Positions 35,285 to 43,388 of a stretch of DNA of 64,000 nucleotides are shown here, piece by piece. Positions within the stretch are counted from its first letter, which is position 1; every line of letters begins with the position of its first letter. Position numbers and translations under genes: made by a program. A model generated the notes under the pieces. It worked only from the letters and a program-made list of their open reading frames with translations. It made no database searches and was not told the origin of the DNA. The stretch is taken from the NCBI GenBank assembly GCA_029213195.1, contig JARGNI010000020.1, positions 39,947 through 103,946 on the forward strand, given 5' to 3'. This DNA is from Verrucomicrobiales bacterium. Lineage in GTDB: Bacteria; Verrucomicrobiota; Verrucomicrobiia; Verrucomicrobiales; DEV007.

Positions 35285-35350
35285 TCCGTGTCCTTTCATG
35301 GATTTTAACGGATGAAACAGGGATTGCCATGGATTCGCGTTGATTTCGTA
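35285..35350. repeat. Degenerate short-repeat tract (possible dispersed-repeat relic)
   Basis: The noncoding stretch upstream of the efflux operon contains variations on one motif: AATCCGTG, CATGGATT, AACGGATG, CAGGGATT and again CATGGATT about 30 bases from the first copy. This resembles the degraded ATCCGTGT/ACACGGAT-type intergenic repeats I recall from other genomes of these phyla. Assignment is tentative. Confidence 0.3.
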
Positions 35351-35452
35351 AGAGTCTCACCAGAGTTCTGAACATCTTCCTTCTTTCCACAGATACCCGT
35401 CGGTAACCAACGATACGCTTCCTAGCAAAAGGGCAACTCAGAGTTTGTGAGT

Positions 35453-35899
35453 ATGGGGACGCATCAACGAGAGGATTCGGAGTGGAAAATCGGTGGGATG
35501 GAAGAACTGTTTGGTATGACCCCGGAAGAAAACAAGAATGTCCTCGGAGGAGAGCTGATCCCCTGCAGCATGGAACCGCTGACCGGATTCTATCGAGACG
35601 GTCACTGCCAGGTCGGCCCCGAAGACCATGGCTGTCATGCCGTTTGCTGCGAGGTGAACGAACAATTCCTCGAGTTTTCCAAGTCGAGAGGCAACGACCT
35701 TTCCACTCCCATGCCCATGTATGGATTTCCCGGACTGAAACCGGGCGATCGATGGTGCGTCTGTGCGGGACGTTGGAAAGAGGCTCTCGACGAAGGTTTC
35801 GCCTGTCCCGTCGTGCTCGAGGCGACTTCGGAAGCGGCGCTGCAGTATGTTTCCCGGAGCATCCTCGAGGAGTATGCCCTGGTGGAGGAAGAGGACTAG
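35453..35899 (+). CDS. DUF2237 family protein
   Basis: About 148 residues from ATG 35453; a GTG at 35447 and an ATG at 35498 are alternatives. The DUF2237 core is unmistakable: NVLGGELIPCSMEPLTGFYR, then HCQVGPEDHGCHAVCCEVN, then FLEFSKSRGNDLSTPMPMYG, FPGLKPGDRWCVCAGRWKEA and CPVVLEATSEAAL. Many Cys and His residues are conserved in the family, which hints at metal binding or redox chemistry, but no function is established. It is a single-gene unit divergent from the efflux operon and convergent with the esterase operon, 7 bases from the stop at 35907. Confidence 0.92.
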   Translation: MGTHQREDSEWKIGGMEELFGMTPEENKNVLGGELIPCSMEPLTGFYRDGHCQVGPEDHGCHAVCCEVNEQFLEFSKSRGNDLSTPMPMYGFPGLKPGDRWCVCAGRWKEALDEGFACPVVLEATSEAALQYVSRSILEEYALVEEED

Positions 35900-35906
35900 G
35901 TCTCGC

Positions 35907-37118
35907 CTAGCGGGATCGGAAATCCAGTTCGATCGGGTCCGACTTCTCCTGCACTTCGATGACAATCTCCTTATCGGAGTCGGGAGAAAGGCTCTGCAGG
36001 GAAACTGCCACATCGCCGGGATCCCCGGTCGCTTCCCAGATGCTTCCTTCGAGAGTCAACGCCGCCTTCCCGAGAACCGGTCCATCCTCGGCAGGTGCCG
36101 AAAACCTGCCGCGTCGCACCCGAACCGAGGTCGGCGGGATCTTCTCGTCTTCCGGGTGAAAGGTCAGCACACCCCAACTCACGGGTTGACCATCGAGAGA
36201 GACCTGGCCTTTCACGGCCGCTCGCTCCTGCTTCCCAGAATAGAAGAAATGCGTCTGCAGCCAATTCTTCAAGTGTCCCGACCAGGTCCCGAGAACGGGA
36301 TCGCCACGATACAGTCCAACCCCGTGAGGTCCTCGCTCGTAGATATGCATCTCGGTCGGCACTCCGTGTTTCCGCAGTGCGAGGTAGAACCGGACGGCAT
36401 TCTCGGCAGGAACTGCGGTGTCGGCATTGGTCTGGAAGAGAAAGGTGGGAGGGGTCTCCGCCGTGACATTTTTCTCCGAGGACAATTTCTCGATCCACTC
36501 GGGATCATCCGCCCGATCCGGACCCAGTAGATTCTTCCGCGATCCCCCGTGGGTGACTCCCTGCTCCATGCTGATCACGGGATAGCAGAGGACGGCAAAG
36601 TTGGGACGAGCACTGGCTTCATCAATGGAATCGGAAGCCTCGTAGGCCTTTTCCTCGTAGAGAGTCGCCGCCATGCTCGCGAGGTGACCCCCGGCCGAGA
36701 ATCCCATCACCGCAATGCGATCGGGATCGAGATCGAATTTTTCGGCATGAGCTCGGACCCAACGGATCGCCCGCTGCACATCCGCCAGCTGAGTCGGATA
36801 ATGATAGCCCTGCGATCCGAGACGATAGTGCAGCACAAAGGCGGACACTCCCTGCTCGTTGAACCACTGGGCGGGCTGATGGCCCTCGTGATCCCGAGCC
36901 AGTCCACCATATCCTCCCCCGGGACAAATCACGACCGCCGCACCGGTATGCGTCTCGCCTCCCTTTGTCGGATAGAGATGCAACGTGGGGACTTCTTCTG
37001 CCGGGGCATTCTCCTTCAAGTAGGGCACCTTCCCCTCCGGCCAGAGAGGCTCGGAAAAAATGGATGCCGGAAAAGCGACAAGGAAAGAGAACAGGGTCAG
37101 GGTCTTGGTGGGTTTCAT
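35907..37118 (-). CDS. Secreted alpha/beta-hydrolase (esterase-like) with C-terminal Ig-like domain
   Basis: About 403 residues from ATG 37118, chosen because it overlaps the upstream stop as ATGA and starts a signal peptide (MKPTKTLTLFSFLVAFPASI). The hydrolase core has AAVVICPGGGYGGLARDHEG (oxyanion region), VMGFSAGGHLASMAA with nucleophile S141 in GFSAGG, FLFQTNADTAVP with the likely catalytic Asp, and YERGPHGVGLY with the His. This is the BD-FAE/acetylxylan-esterase-like branch. From about residue 305 an extra domain follows (VKGQVSLDGQPVSWGVLTFH), an Ig-like fold of the type used in PVC secreted proteins as a regulatory or binding module. Fusions of this kind are unusual for the esterase family. 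Confidence 0.88.
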   Translation of the reverse strand: MKPTKTLTLFSFLVAFPASIFSEPLWPEGKVPYLKENAPAEEVPTLHLYPTKGGETHTGAAVVICPGGGYGGLARDHEGHQPAQWFNEQGVSAFVLHYRLGSQGYHYPTQLADVQRAIRWVRAHAEKFDLDPDRIAVMGFSAGGHLASMAATLYEEKAYEASDSIDEASARPNFAVLCYPVISMEQGVTHGGSRKNLLGPDRADDPEWIEKLSSEKNVTAETPPTFLFQTNADTAVPAENAVRFYLALRKHGVPTEMHIYERGPHGVGLYRGDPVLGTWSGHLKNWLQTHFFYSGKQERAAVKGQVSLDGQPVSWGVLTFHPEDEKIPPTSVRVRRGRFSAPAEDGPVLGKAALTLEGSIWEATGDPGDVAVSLQSLSPDSDKEIVIEVQEKSDPIELDFRSR

Positions 37119-37864
37119 ACTCCGAGGTTGGTTTTGAGTTGCTCCAGTTCGTCCTTCAGGGAAGCGACTTCGGAACGCAGTAAATTCATTTCGGACTCCA
37201 TTTCCTCGCGCCACGATGCGGCGGGAACAGCGTCTCCGGATGATTCCCCCGCTGGGGACACGACCTCCGCGACCGAAGTGAGATTCTCGGCACCCCCACA
37301 GAAAAGATGGACATAGGTCACGACTCGTCGCCCCCCACCCGCCGGGATCTTTTTGACCAGCGGCTCAGGCTCATAATGAACCAGTTCATCCAACACTTCC
37401 TGGGCCTTCGCGACATCGACAAAGGGATGCATCCGCTCTGTGCGCTGACGCAACTCCCCGGCGGTCTGCTGGCCTCGCAGCAAGAGCACGCAGAGAATGG
37501 CCTGCTGTCCCTTGGTCAGGTAGGGAAACTTGTTCTCGATCGTATGCTTGCACTTCGGCACACGGGCTCCCGCCTGATGCACGAGGATCGCGAGCTGCTT
37601 GTAGCGCAAGCCTTCCATTGCCTCTTCAACAGTGTCGGTGCCAAGGTCGGTCACCGGATCCCGATTGCTCGATTGATTGCAGGCCGAGTGGAGGCTGTTC
37701 AACGTCAGCGGATAGTGATCCGGCGTCGTCGCTTCTTTTTCGAGAAGGCATCCCAGGACTCGGGATTCCTCGAAGGTCAGTTGGATCAAGCCATCCGGCT
37801 TCTTCTCTTCGGCTTCCTCATTGGAAGAAACGCCATCTTCCCATTCTTCTTCGCTTTCCATCAT
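37115..37864 (-). CDS. YceH-like (DUF480) protein
   Basis: 249 residues. The DUF480 family signature is clear: LTFEESRVLGCLLEKEATTP, then DHYPLTLNSLHSACNQSSNR, then FPYLTKGQQAILCVLLLRGQ and TAGELRQRTERMHPF. The family folds as two winged-helix domains and may bind DNA. A C-terminal coiled coil (EMESEMNLLRSEVASLKDEL) is present, as in other members. The N-terminal 25 residues are acidic and not conserved. ATGA overlaps with both the upstream and downstream genes place it in a tightly coupled four-gene operon. Confidence 0.93.
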   Translation of the reverse strand: MMESEEEWEDGVSSNEEAEEKKPDGLIQLTFEESRVLGCLLEKEATTPDHYPLTLNSLHSACNQSSNRDPVTDLGTDTVEEAMEGLRYKQLAILVHQAGARVPKCKHTIENKFPYLTKGQQAILCVLLLRGQQTAGELRQRTERMHPFVDVAKAQEVLDELVHYEPEPLVKKIPAGGGRRVVTYVHLFCGGAENLTSVAEVVSPAGESSGDAVPAASWREEMESEMNLLRSEVASLKDELEQLKTNLGV

Positions 37865-39273
37865 TCAATAAACTTTCCGGGATTGAGAATTCCCTTCGGA
37901 TCGAGGGTCGATTTAAGCTGGCGATGAACCTCTGCGGAAACCGGGCTGACCGCATCGGAGAACCAGCGCTTCTTGGCGAGGCCTACCCCATGTTCTCCGG
38001 TGATCTGGCCATCGTTCTCGATGATCCAGTGAAAGAGCACATCAAGCGCCTCATCGGCTTTTGCTCGCGCCTCCGCATCGGTATCATAGTCCTTCACCAT
38101 TAGATTGGTGTGGATATTGCCATCACCAGCGTGACCAAAACAGGCGATGGGGATCCCGGTATCTTCCTGCAACTTTCGAGCAAATTTCACGAGATCGACG
38201 AGCTTGGATCGTGGGACGACGATGTCTTCGTTCAGCTTGATAAGTCCCGTCGCGCGAAGGGAGTAGGAAAACTCGCGTCGCAGCGTCCAGATCGCCTCGC
38301 AGGCTTCCTTGTCGCGAGCTTCTTGAACGGAAACAGCATCGAGATTTTCTACCTGCTTTTTCAACTGGGCCAGATCCTGCAAGACCGTCTCCTTTCGTCC
38401 ATCCAACTCGACGATGAGATGCGCTTCCCCGTCGGGAAGCATTTCCGGACCCAGGTAATCCCGCGCCGCCTGCAAGGTAAACCCATCAGTAATCTCCAAA
38501 CCGGACGGTTGCCATCCCGAGTTGAGAATGGACTGTACTGCAGTCGCCGCCACTTCGAAATCCGGAAAGGTGGCCGTCAGCATGGCCCGTGCTTCCGGAT
38601 GAGGAATCAATCGCAGGGTGGCTTTGGTCACGACGCCGAGCAGCCCCTCGGATCCGACAAACATCCCGATCAGGTCGAGACCTGTCTTGTTCTTGTGACA
38701 ACGCCCTCCGGTTTCGAGGATTTCCCCATTGGGAAGAACAACTTCCAGGCCGAGAATATAGTGCCGGGTCACTCCGTATTTCACACAGCGAGGCCCCCCA
38801 GCGTTCGTCGCGATCGTTCCACCGACGGAACACTCCTTGAGACTCGCTGGATCCGGTGGGTAATACCAGCCCAGCTCCCGAGCCGCCTCCTGGAGATCGT
38901 TCAGGATCACCCCCGGCTCGACGACCGCAACCCCATCGCCGGGATTGACCTCGAGAATGCGATCCATCTTTCGAACCGAAAGCAGGATCCCTCCCTTTAC
39001 CGGAACACAGCCACCGACATAACCGACCCCGGCACCGCGGGTCGTTACCGGGATCTCGTTCTCGTGGGCGAATCGCAACGTGGCGGAAACATCATCGCGC
39101 GACTCGGCATGGACGACGACGTCTGGAAGCGCGGCGGCATGCCATCGGTCTCCTCCAAACTCTTCTCGAACCGAAGCGTGGGTCACGACTTGGGAATCCC
39201 CCAGGAGATCCTTCAATTCGTCCACCCATCCGAGACCGACCTCGGGTGTTTCTATTTCGCGAACAGTTCCCAT
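37861..39273 (-). CDS. FAD-binding oxidase (GlcD/D-lactate dehydrogenase family)
   Basis: About 470 residues from ATG 39273. The in-frame extension to 39498 has Cys/Arg-rich non-native sequence. The FAD_binding_4 domain shows TRGAGVGYVGGCVPVKGGIL and VVEPGVILNDLQEAARELGW, with ECSVGGTIATNAGGPRCVKY contacting FAD. The FAD-oxidase C-terminal domain shows FGHAGDGNIHTNLMVKD, with metal-site His residues, and the typical ending GEHGVGLAKKRW with LDPKGILNPGKF. It most likely oxidises glycolate or D-lactate; no GlcE/GlcF partner is adjacent. Its start overlaps the end of dgkA by 22 bases, and its stop overlaps the yceH-like start as ATGA. Confidence 0.93.
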   Translation of the reverse strand: MGTVREIETPEVGLGWVDELKDLLGDSQVVTHASVREEFGGDRWHAAALPDVVVHAESRDDVSATLRFAHENEIPVTTRGAGVGYVGGCVPVKGGILLSVRKMDRILEVNPGDGVAVVEPGVILNDLQEAARELGWYYPPDPASLKECSVGGTIATNAGGPRCVKYGVTRHYILGLEVVLPNGEILETGGRCHKNKTGLDLIGMFVGSEGLLGVVTKATLRLIPHPEARAMLTATFPDFEVAATAVQSILNSGWQPSGLEITDGFTLQAARDYLGPEMLPDGEAHLIVELDGRKETVLQDLAQLKKQVENLDAVSVQEARDKEACEAIWTLRREFSYSLRATGLIKLNEDIVVPRSKLVDLVKFARKLQEDTGIPIACFGHAGDGNIHTNLMVKDYDTDAEARAKADEALDVLFHWIIENDGQITGEHGVGLAKKRWFSDAVSPVSAEVHRQLKSTLDPKGILNPGKFIE

Positions 39274-39632
39274 AGCTTTGGAAGGAAAAGAATAGCGCCC
39301 ACGATGACTGCCGCAACCGCCGCGATCAATACCGCCCCGGCGGCGACGTCCTTGGCCTTGCCGATCACAGGATGTTCCTCCGGGTGCAACGCATCGGCAA
39401 GAAACTCGATTCCGGTGTTCAACATCTCGGCTCCCACGACAAGGGCACTGCAAAGAACGAGCGCAATCCATTCCGTCGTCGAAAGCTGCAACCACCACCC
39501 TAGCACCACCGCAAAAACGAGAAGAACGAAGTGAATTCGCAGGTTCCTTTCGCTCCGGAATGCCGTGCTGACACCGCGCAGCGCATCAACGAAGCAGCGC
39601 CACCACGACGCATTCTCGGGAGAAGGTCTCAT
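39252..39632 (-). CDS. dgkA: Diacylglycerol/undecaprenol kinase
   Basis: 126 residues with three membrane helices. The conserved DAGK block is present: LNTGIEFLADALHPEEHPVI and then GKAKDVAAGAVLIAAVAAVI; GKAKDxAxGAV with the E-x-x-N-T-x-I-E segment forms the active site at the membrane face. The N-terminus (WRCFVDALRGVSTAFRSERN) is the usual amphipathic helix. Sequence cannot decide between diacylglycerol and undecaprenol as substrate. It is the first gene of the minus-strand operon dgkA, glcD-like, yceH-like, esterase, divergent from the dehydrogenase gene at 39701. Confidence 0.93.
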   Translation of the reverse strand: MRPSPENASWWRCFVDALRGVSTAFRSERNLRIHFVLLVFAVVLGWWLQLSTTEWIALVLCSALVVGAEMLNTGIEFLADALHPEEHPVIGKAKDVAAGAVLIAAVAAVIVGAILFLPKLWELFAK

Positions 39633-39700
39633 AAAAATACTTTGCGAGTCTTTACGATTCGTTTCATTTGTAGTCTTATCCCCTAGTCTACGAACTCACT

Positions 39701-40729
39701 ATGAGCAAAAAAACTGCGAAAAAGAAAACCGCCCGTCGTCCCAGCACCAAGAAAATCGGATTTGTGGGAGTCGGTCGAATGGGAGCCAACATGGCTCGGC
39801 ATCTCAATGACCTCAATTACAACGTGACCGCCGTCTACGACGTGCATCGCCCCAGCGCCGATGCCCTCGCCGAAGAGATCGGTGCGACGGCCTACACCAA
39901 GCTGGCCGATGTCACGGCCAATGCCGATATCGTGTTCACCGTGGTCACGAACGATGCCGCGATGAAGAAGATTTTCCTCGGGAAGAAGGACAGCCTGCTC
40001 GTCGATGCCCAGGACACGACTTTCATCAACTGCGCAACACTCAGTCCCGAAATCCAGAAAACCGTAGCCACCGCCGCGAAGCGTCGCAAGGCCAGCTCGA
40101 TCGAAGCCTGCATGGCTTCCTCGATCAGCCACGCACGGACCGGCCAACTCTACCTCATGGTGGGCGCGGATGATGATGTCTACAAGAAGAACAAGAAGCT
40201 GCTCGAAGACATCAGCATTAATCTTCGCCACATCGGAAAGATTGGAAAAGCCGCCGAGGTCAAAGCCCTCGTCAACATGGTGATGAACATCAACACCGCC
40301 GGGCTCGCCGAAGGTCTCGGTCTGGCCAAGTCTCTTGGTCACGATCTCAACATGATTTGCGAGGTCTTTTCCCAGACCGGAGCGAACTCCCGGGTGCTCG
40401 AAACCGACGCCGAGGACATGATCGACCGCGATCACGAATGCTGGTTCTCCGCCTCCCACGCGGCCAAGGATTCCGGAATCGCCGGAGGTCTCGCCAAGGC
40501 CAAGAAGCTCAACCTGCCTCTCAACACGGCTACCAAAGCCCAGTATGACCGCATGGTTGAACTCGGAATCGGCGAACTCGACAAGTCGGGTGTCGCAGAG
40601 CTGACTTTCCCTGGCCGAACCGGGGCCAAGAAGAAAGTGACCCGCAAGAAAAAGACCGCCCGCAAAAAAGTAGCCAAGAAAGCCCCAGCGAAAAAAGCGG
40701 CCAAAAAGAAGACCGCTTCTCGGAAGTAG
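39701..40729 (+). CDS. Beta-hydroxyacid dehydrogenase with histone-H1-like basic tails
   Basis: 342 residues. The Rossmann NAD(P) motif is IGFVGVGRMGANMARHL (G23-x-G25-x-x-G28). LYLMVGADDDVYKKNKKLL is the end of that domain, and KAAEVKALVNMVMNINTAG carries the catalytic Lys with Asn at +4, as in 3-hydroxyisobutyrate and tartronate semialdehyde dehydrogenases. The usual SGG of the substrate loop is altered (EACMASSISHARTGQ). Both ends are extended: the first 18 residues contain 9 Lys/Arg, and the last 38 (from about 305) contain 16 Lys and 4 Arg in KKKTARKK/AKKAPAKKA repeats like bacterial histone-H1-like proteins. The enzyme core looks functional; the tails suggest binding to DNA or another polyanion. 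It is a single-gene transcription unit. Confidence 0.9.
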   Translation: MSKKTAKKKTARRPSTKKIGFVGVGRMGANMARHLNDLNYNVTAVYDVHRPSADALAEEIGATAYTKLADVTANADIVFTVVTNDAAMKKIFLGKKDSLLVDAQDTTFINCATLSPEIQKTVATAAKRRKASSIEACMASSISHARTGQLYLMVGADDDVYKKNKKLLEDISINLRHIGKIGKAAEVKALVNMVMNINTAGLAEGLGLAKSLGHDLNMICEVFSQTGANSRVLETDAEDMIDRDHECWFSASHAAKDSGIAGGLAKAKKLNLPLNTATKAQYDRMVELGIGELDKSGVAELTFPGRTGAKKKVTRKKKTARKKVAKKAPAKKAAKKKTASRK

Positions 40730-40757
40730 TCTTGTTGAAAGTTCGGTCCATCCCTTT

Positions 40758-40969
40758 CCCGGACAGTTTTCCGGGACAAGGGTTCCGGACCCTCGGCCTT
40801 GGAGGGACCACGTCCTCGTGGTCCGGTTTTGGTCTCACGACTTCGGTAGCTTTTCCCCTGCGGACATCGGGGACGATGTCCCTCCTTCGCCCAGCCGGAG
40901 GGACCACGTCCTCGCGGTCTTGTTTTGGTAATGCCCTGCCCCGCACAGGGTTGCTAAGAGCAGAACCCT
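40758..40969. repeat. Hairpin-rich intergenic repeat block (REP-like)
   Basis: Between convergent stops (40729 and 40975) lie three hairpins of one design, GGACNNCG-NNNN-CGNNGTCC: 40805-40824 (perfect 8-base stem, loop TCCT), 40862-40881 (perfect 8-base stem, loop GGGA) and 40901-40920 (same stem as the first with two imperfect pairs). GGAGGGACCACGTCCTCG occurs twice (from 40801 and from 40897). A CCCGG/CCGGG repeat (40758-40775) precedes them, and CCCTG/CAGGG (40934-40950) and AGGGTTGCT/AGC..AACCCT (40947-40969) follow. No coding frame is seen here. Confidence 0.75.
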
Positions 40970-40974
40970 CAGGG

Positions 40975-41634
40975 CTATTTGTTTTGCAGCATGGAGTCCA
41001 TGTTCTTTCGCATGACTTCGCCCATCTCCTCGCGGCTCATGTTGGGGTTCTTTTCCCGCATCGCCCGAATTTTCGAGAAGAGTTCGCCGCGCTGCGCCTC
41101 GCTGAGCTTCATCATTTTCTCGCGCATTTCCGAAGATGGGCCTCCTCGGCGCCCGTCTCCGCCTCCCTTTCCTTTCATTCTCGCATCCGGACGGGCTTGC
41201 GGTTGACCTTGTCCCCCCTCCGACGGGCCGGCCCCAGGACGGGCTTCCCCCGGCTTGAGCTGCCATTCGGCATAGCGAACCGTCACGACCTCGCCTCCTT
41301 CCACCGCGACCTTGGCCGAGACCTTCTCGAGATCTTCATCGGCTTTCAACTCGACCATTTTCCAACCCTGCGAGTTGAGGGTGCTGGAAACCACAAACGT
41401 CTCCTTGGTCTCCTTGTTCAGCAAGGTGGCGACCTGCTCGTTGTCCATCGTCGCGATTCCGGTCAGGATCAGGGAATCGCTGAGATTGATGGATCGGGTA
41501 AAGGGCGATTGCGATTTCAGCAAGGCAAAGTCGGGCCCTGCAACGGAAGTGGGCGTAAAGTTGTTTCCCACCTCTTCCTCCGCCAGGAGAGACGGAGAAA
41601 GGGCGAGAGCAAGAAACCAGGGAAACCAACGCAT
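40975..41634 (-). CDS. Secreted protein of unknown function
   Basis: About 219 residues from ATG 41634, which begins a signal peptide (MRWFPWFLALALSPSLLA); an upstream ATG at 41658 would add 8 residues. Residues about 30-130 form a beta-rich unit (LKSQSPFTRSINLSDSLIL, then GIATMDNEQVATLLN, and FVVSSTLNSQGWKMVEL). A Pro/Gly-rich, basic linker (GGQGQPQARPDARMKGKGGG) then leads to a helical, Met-rich tail (MREKMMKLSEAQRGELFSKI, then MSREEMGEVMRKNM). The tail looks like an EF-hand-free helical module. I recognise no family. It follows the AAA gene, with its start 28 bases past that stop. Confidence 0.65.
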   Translation of the reverse strand: MRWFPWFLALALSPSLLAEEEVGNNFTPTSVAGPDFALLKSQSPFTRSINLSDSLILTGIATMDNEQVATLLNKETKETFVVSSTLNSQGWKMVELKADEDLEKVSAKVAVEGGEVVTVRYAEWQLKPGEARPGAGPSEGGQGQPQARPDARMKGKGGGDGRRGGPSSEMREKMMKLSEAQRGELFSKIRAMREKNPNMSREEMGEVMRKNMDSMLQNK

Positions 41635-41662
41635 GACAGGAAGTATCAACACCGGCACCTCC

Positions 41663-43354
41663 TCAAGGTTTCACGAATTTCGAATGACCTCGAAATACTT
41701 CGGGCACAAAGTCGAGATCGCTTGCCTCGCGAACAGCGAGACCAATCTGGAAATCCATGATGTCCTGGGGAACCGGGTTCTGGTATTCGTCGAGACAATC
41801 CCGTAGAGCTTCGACCGACTCGACCGACTTGGTTCGGACGAGACGATACACCTTGATTGCGATCGACTCGGCAGCGCCCGGAGTAACCAGTTCCGGCATC
41901 AGTTCGAGAACCTCCGGAGGACATTCCTTGGGGAGATCGAGATCGTGCTTTTTCCCCAGCGCTCGGATCAGGCGATAACTCTCCTCTCCCTCGTGGGCCG
42001 GAAAGAGTGGAATCTTCACATCGACCCGCCCCGGTCGCTTCAGATCCACCTCGATGAGGTCGGGTCGGCTCGAAGCGAGAATCCAGAGAATGCGCCCCCG
42101 GTTTGCGGTGTTGCTCATCTCTTTCGCCATCATGGAATAGACTCGACCGGAAACTCCGGAATCACCGGAGCCCGCATCTCGACTTCCCAGCGCCTGGTCG
42201 GCTTCGTCGATGAAGACGACACATCTTCCCAGCGCGTGCAGCAGGCCGAAGATTTTTTCGAGGTTTCCTTCGGTACTCCCGACCCAGCGATCGCGAAAAT
42301 TCTTCATCTTCACCACGGGCACGCCGGCCTCCCCGGCGAGACATTCGACCAGGTAAGTCTTCCCCGTTCCCACCGGTCCACAGAGAAGGTATCCCATCGG
42401 CATGGCACCGAGATCGTTCTGTCTCCACAGGGCGATATCCTGACGCATCCACGATTTCACGGCATCATGACCATAAACATCGTCGAGGGTCCGAGTCGGT
42501 TCGAGAAACTCGATCAACCCCTGCGAGTCTTGCTCCACGAGCGACTTCTTGAGATCGGCGAGATCGTTCTCGGCAAGGCTCAACTTCTCGAACTCTTTCT
42601 GCCGGAGCAGCGACTCGACCGAGCTCACGGTCGCCCCGGCGAGACGAGACGCTGGCAGTTCCGGCTTCCCGACAAAATTCTGAAGAGCGATCGGATAGAC
42701 CGTCTCGAAGTAGCCAAAGGTCGGCTCCAACTCCGCGGGACCCGGCATCGGGATTTCCACTCGCGCCGCCCGCTGATTCCGAGAAAGGAGATGGTTCAAG
42801 TCATTGAGGTGCTCGGTCACGAGGAACACGGCCAGGTTCTGTTCGAGATAGTGGGACTCGTGCGACCACGACCGCACCACCGAGGCCATCGAATTGAGCT
42901 GGTAATCGCGCGTCTGTTTCGAGATGGGAAAGATCAACTCGGCTGCCTTGATGACGATCGCGACATGGTGATTCCTACCCGCATACCGACGCGCTTCCTC
43001 CGAGGCAGGTTCGATGGCGCGAAGGTTGATGAGGTAACGAAGAAACTGGTCGAGGTAGCCGATGGCATTGGGAGGATCCGTAGGGAGTTCTCCTCCGTGG
43101 AAATGGAGATCCTCGAAAAATTCCTGCCCCGACTCGACCCGCAGCCCTCCCCCGAGTTCATAACTGAAAACGAGGTCGAACTTCTGCAATTGAATTTCGG
43201 TCAGGTAGTCGATCAGGTTCCCCACTCGTGCTTTCGACTCCTCTTCTCCCGTGAGCAGAAGTCGATCGTTCACATTGCCGTGAAGGACGAACTGGTTCGC
43301 GGCACCAGAAAGATAGAGTCGTCGGATCTCTTCCGACCAGGGAGGATTGCTCAT
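41663..43354 (-). CDS. AAA ATPase with degenerate N-terminal AAA-like half
   Basis: 563 residues. The C-terminal AAA module is complete: Walker A GPVGTGKT at 326-333, Walker B CVVFIDEAD at about 378-386, sensor-1 region ILWILASSRPD, and Arg finger region KRPGRVDVKIPL. The N-terminal 250 residues have an AAA-like strand order (QFVLHGNVNDRLLL, then VAIVIKAAELIFP, then NLAVFLVTEHLNDLNHL) but no Walker A, as in Ycf46-type tandem AAA proteins. The active half may remodel a protein partner. It is cytoplasmic. It is the last gene of the pgeF, ispE, S4 protein, AAA operon, with its start 35 bases beyond the S4 gene stop. Confidence 0.88.
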   Translation of the reverse strand: MSNPPWSEEIRRLYLSGAANQFVLHGNVNDRLLLTGEEESKARVGNLIDYLTEIQLQKFDLVFSYELGGGLRVESGQEFFEDLHFHGGELPTDPPNAIGYLDQFLRYLINLRAIEPASEEARRYAGRNHHVAIVIKAAELIFPISKQTRDYQLNSMASVVRSWSHESHYLEQNLAVFLVTEHLNDLNHLLSRNQRAARVEIPMPGPAELEPTFGYFETVYPIALQNFVGKPELPASRLAGATVSSVESLLRQKEFEKLSLAENDLADLKKSLVEQDSQGLIEFLEPTRTLDDVYGHDAVKSWMRQDIALWRQNDLGAMPMGYLLCGPVGTGKTYLVECLAGEAGVPVVKMKNFRDRWVGSTEGNLEKIFGLLHALGRCVVFIDEADQALGSRDAGSGDSGVSGRVYSMMAKEMSNTANRGRILWILASSRPDLIEVDLKRPGRVDVKIPLFPAHEGEESYRLIRALGKKHDLDLPKECPPEVLELMPELVTPGAAESIAIKVYRLVRTKSVESVEALRDCLDEYQNPVPQDIMDFQIGLAVREASDLDFVPEVFRGHSKFVKP

Positions 43355-43388
43355 TTCAACTTCGAGGATTGGTGAGCACCCTACCCGA

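Noticed and set aside
37861..39498. Extension of the GlcD-like oxidase to 39498.
   Set aside because: The added 75 residues are Cys/Arg/Gly-rich and lie fully inside the dgkA gene in another frame.
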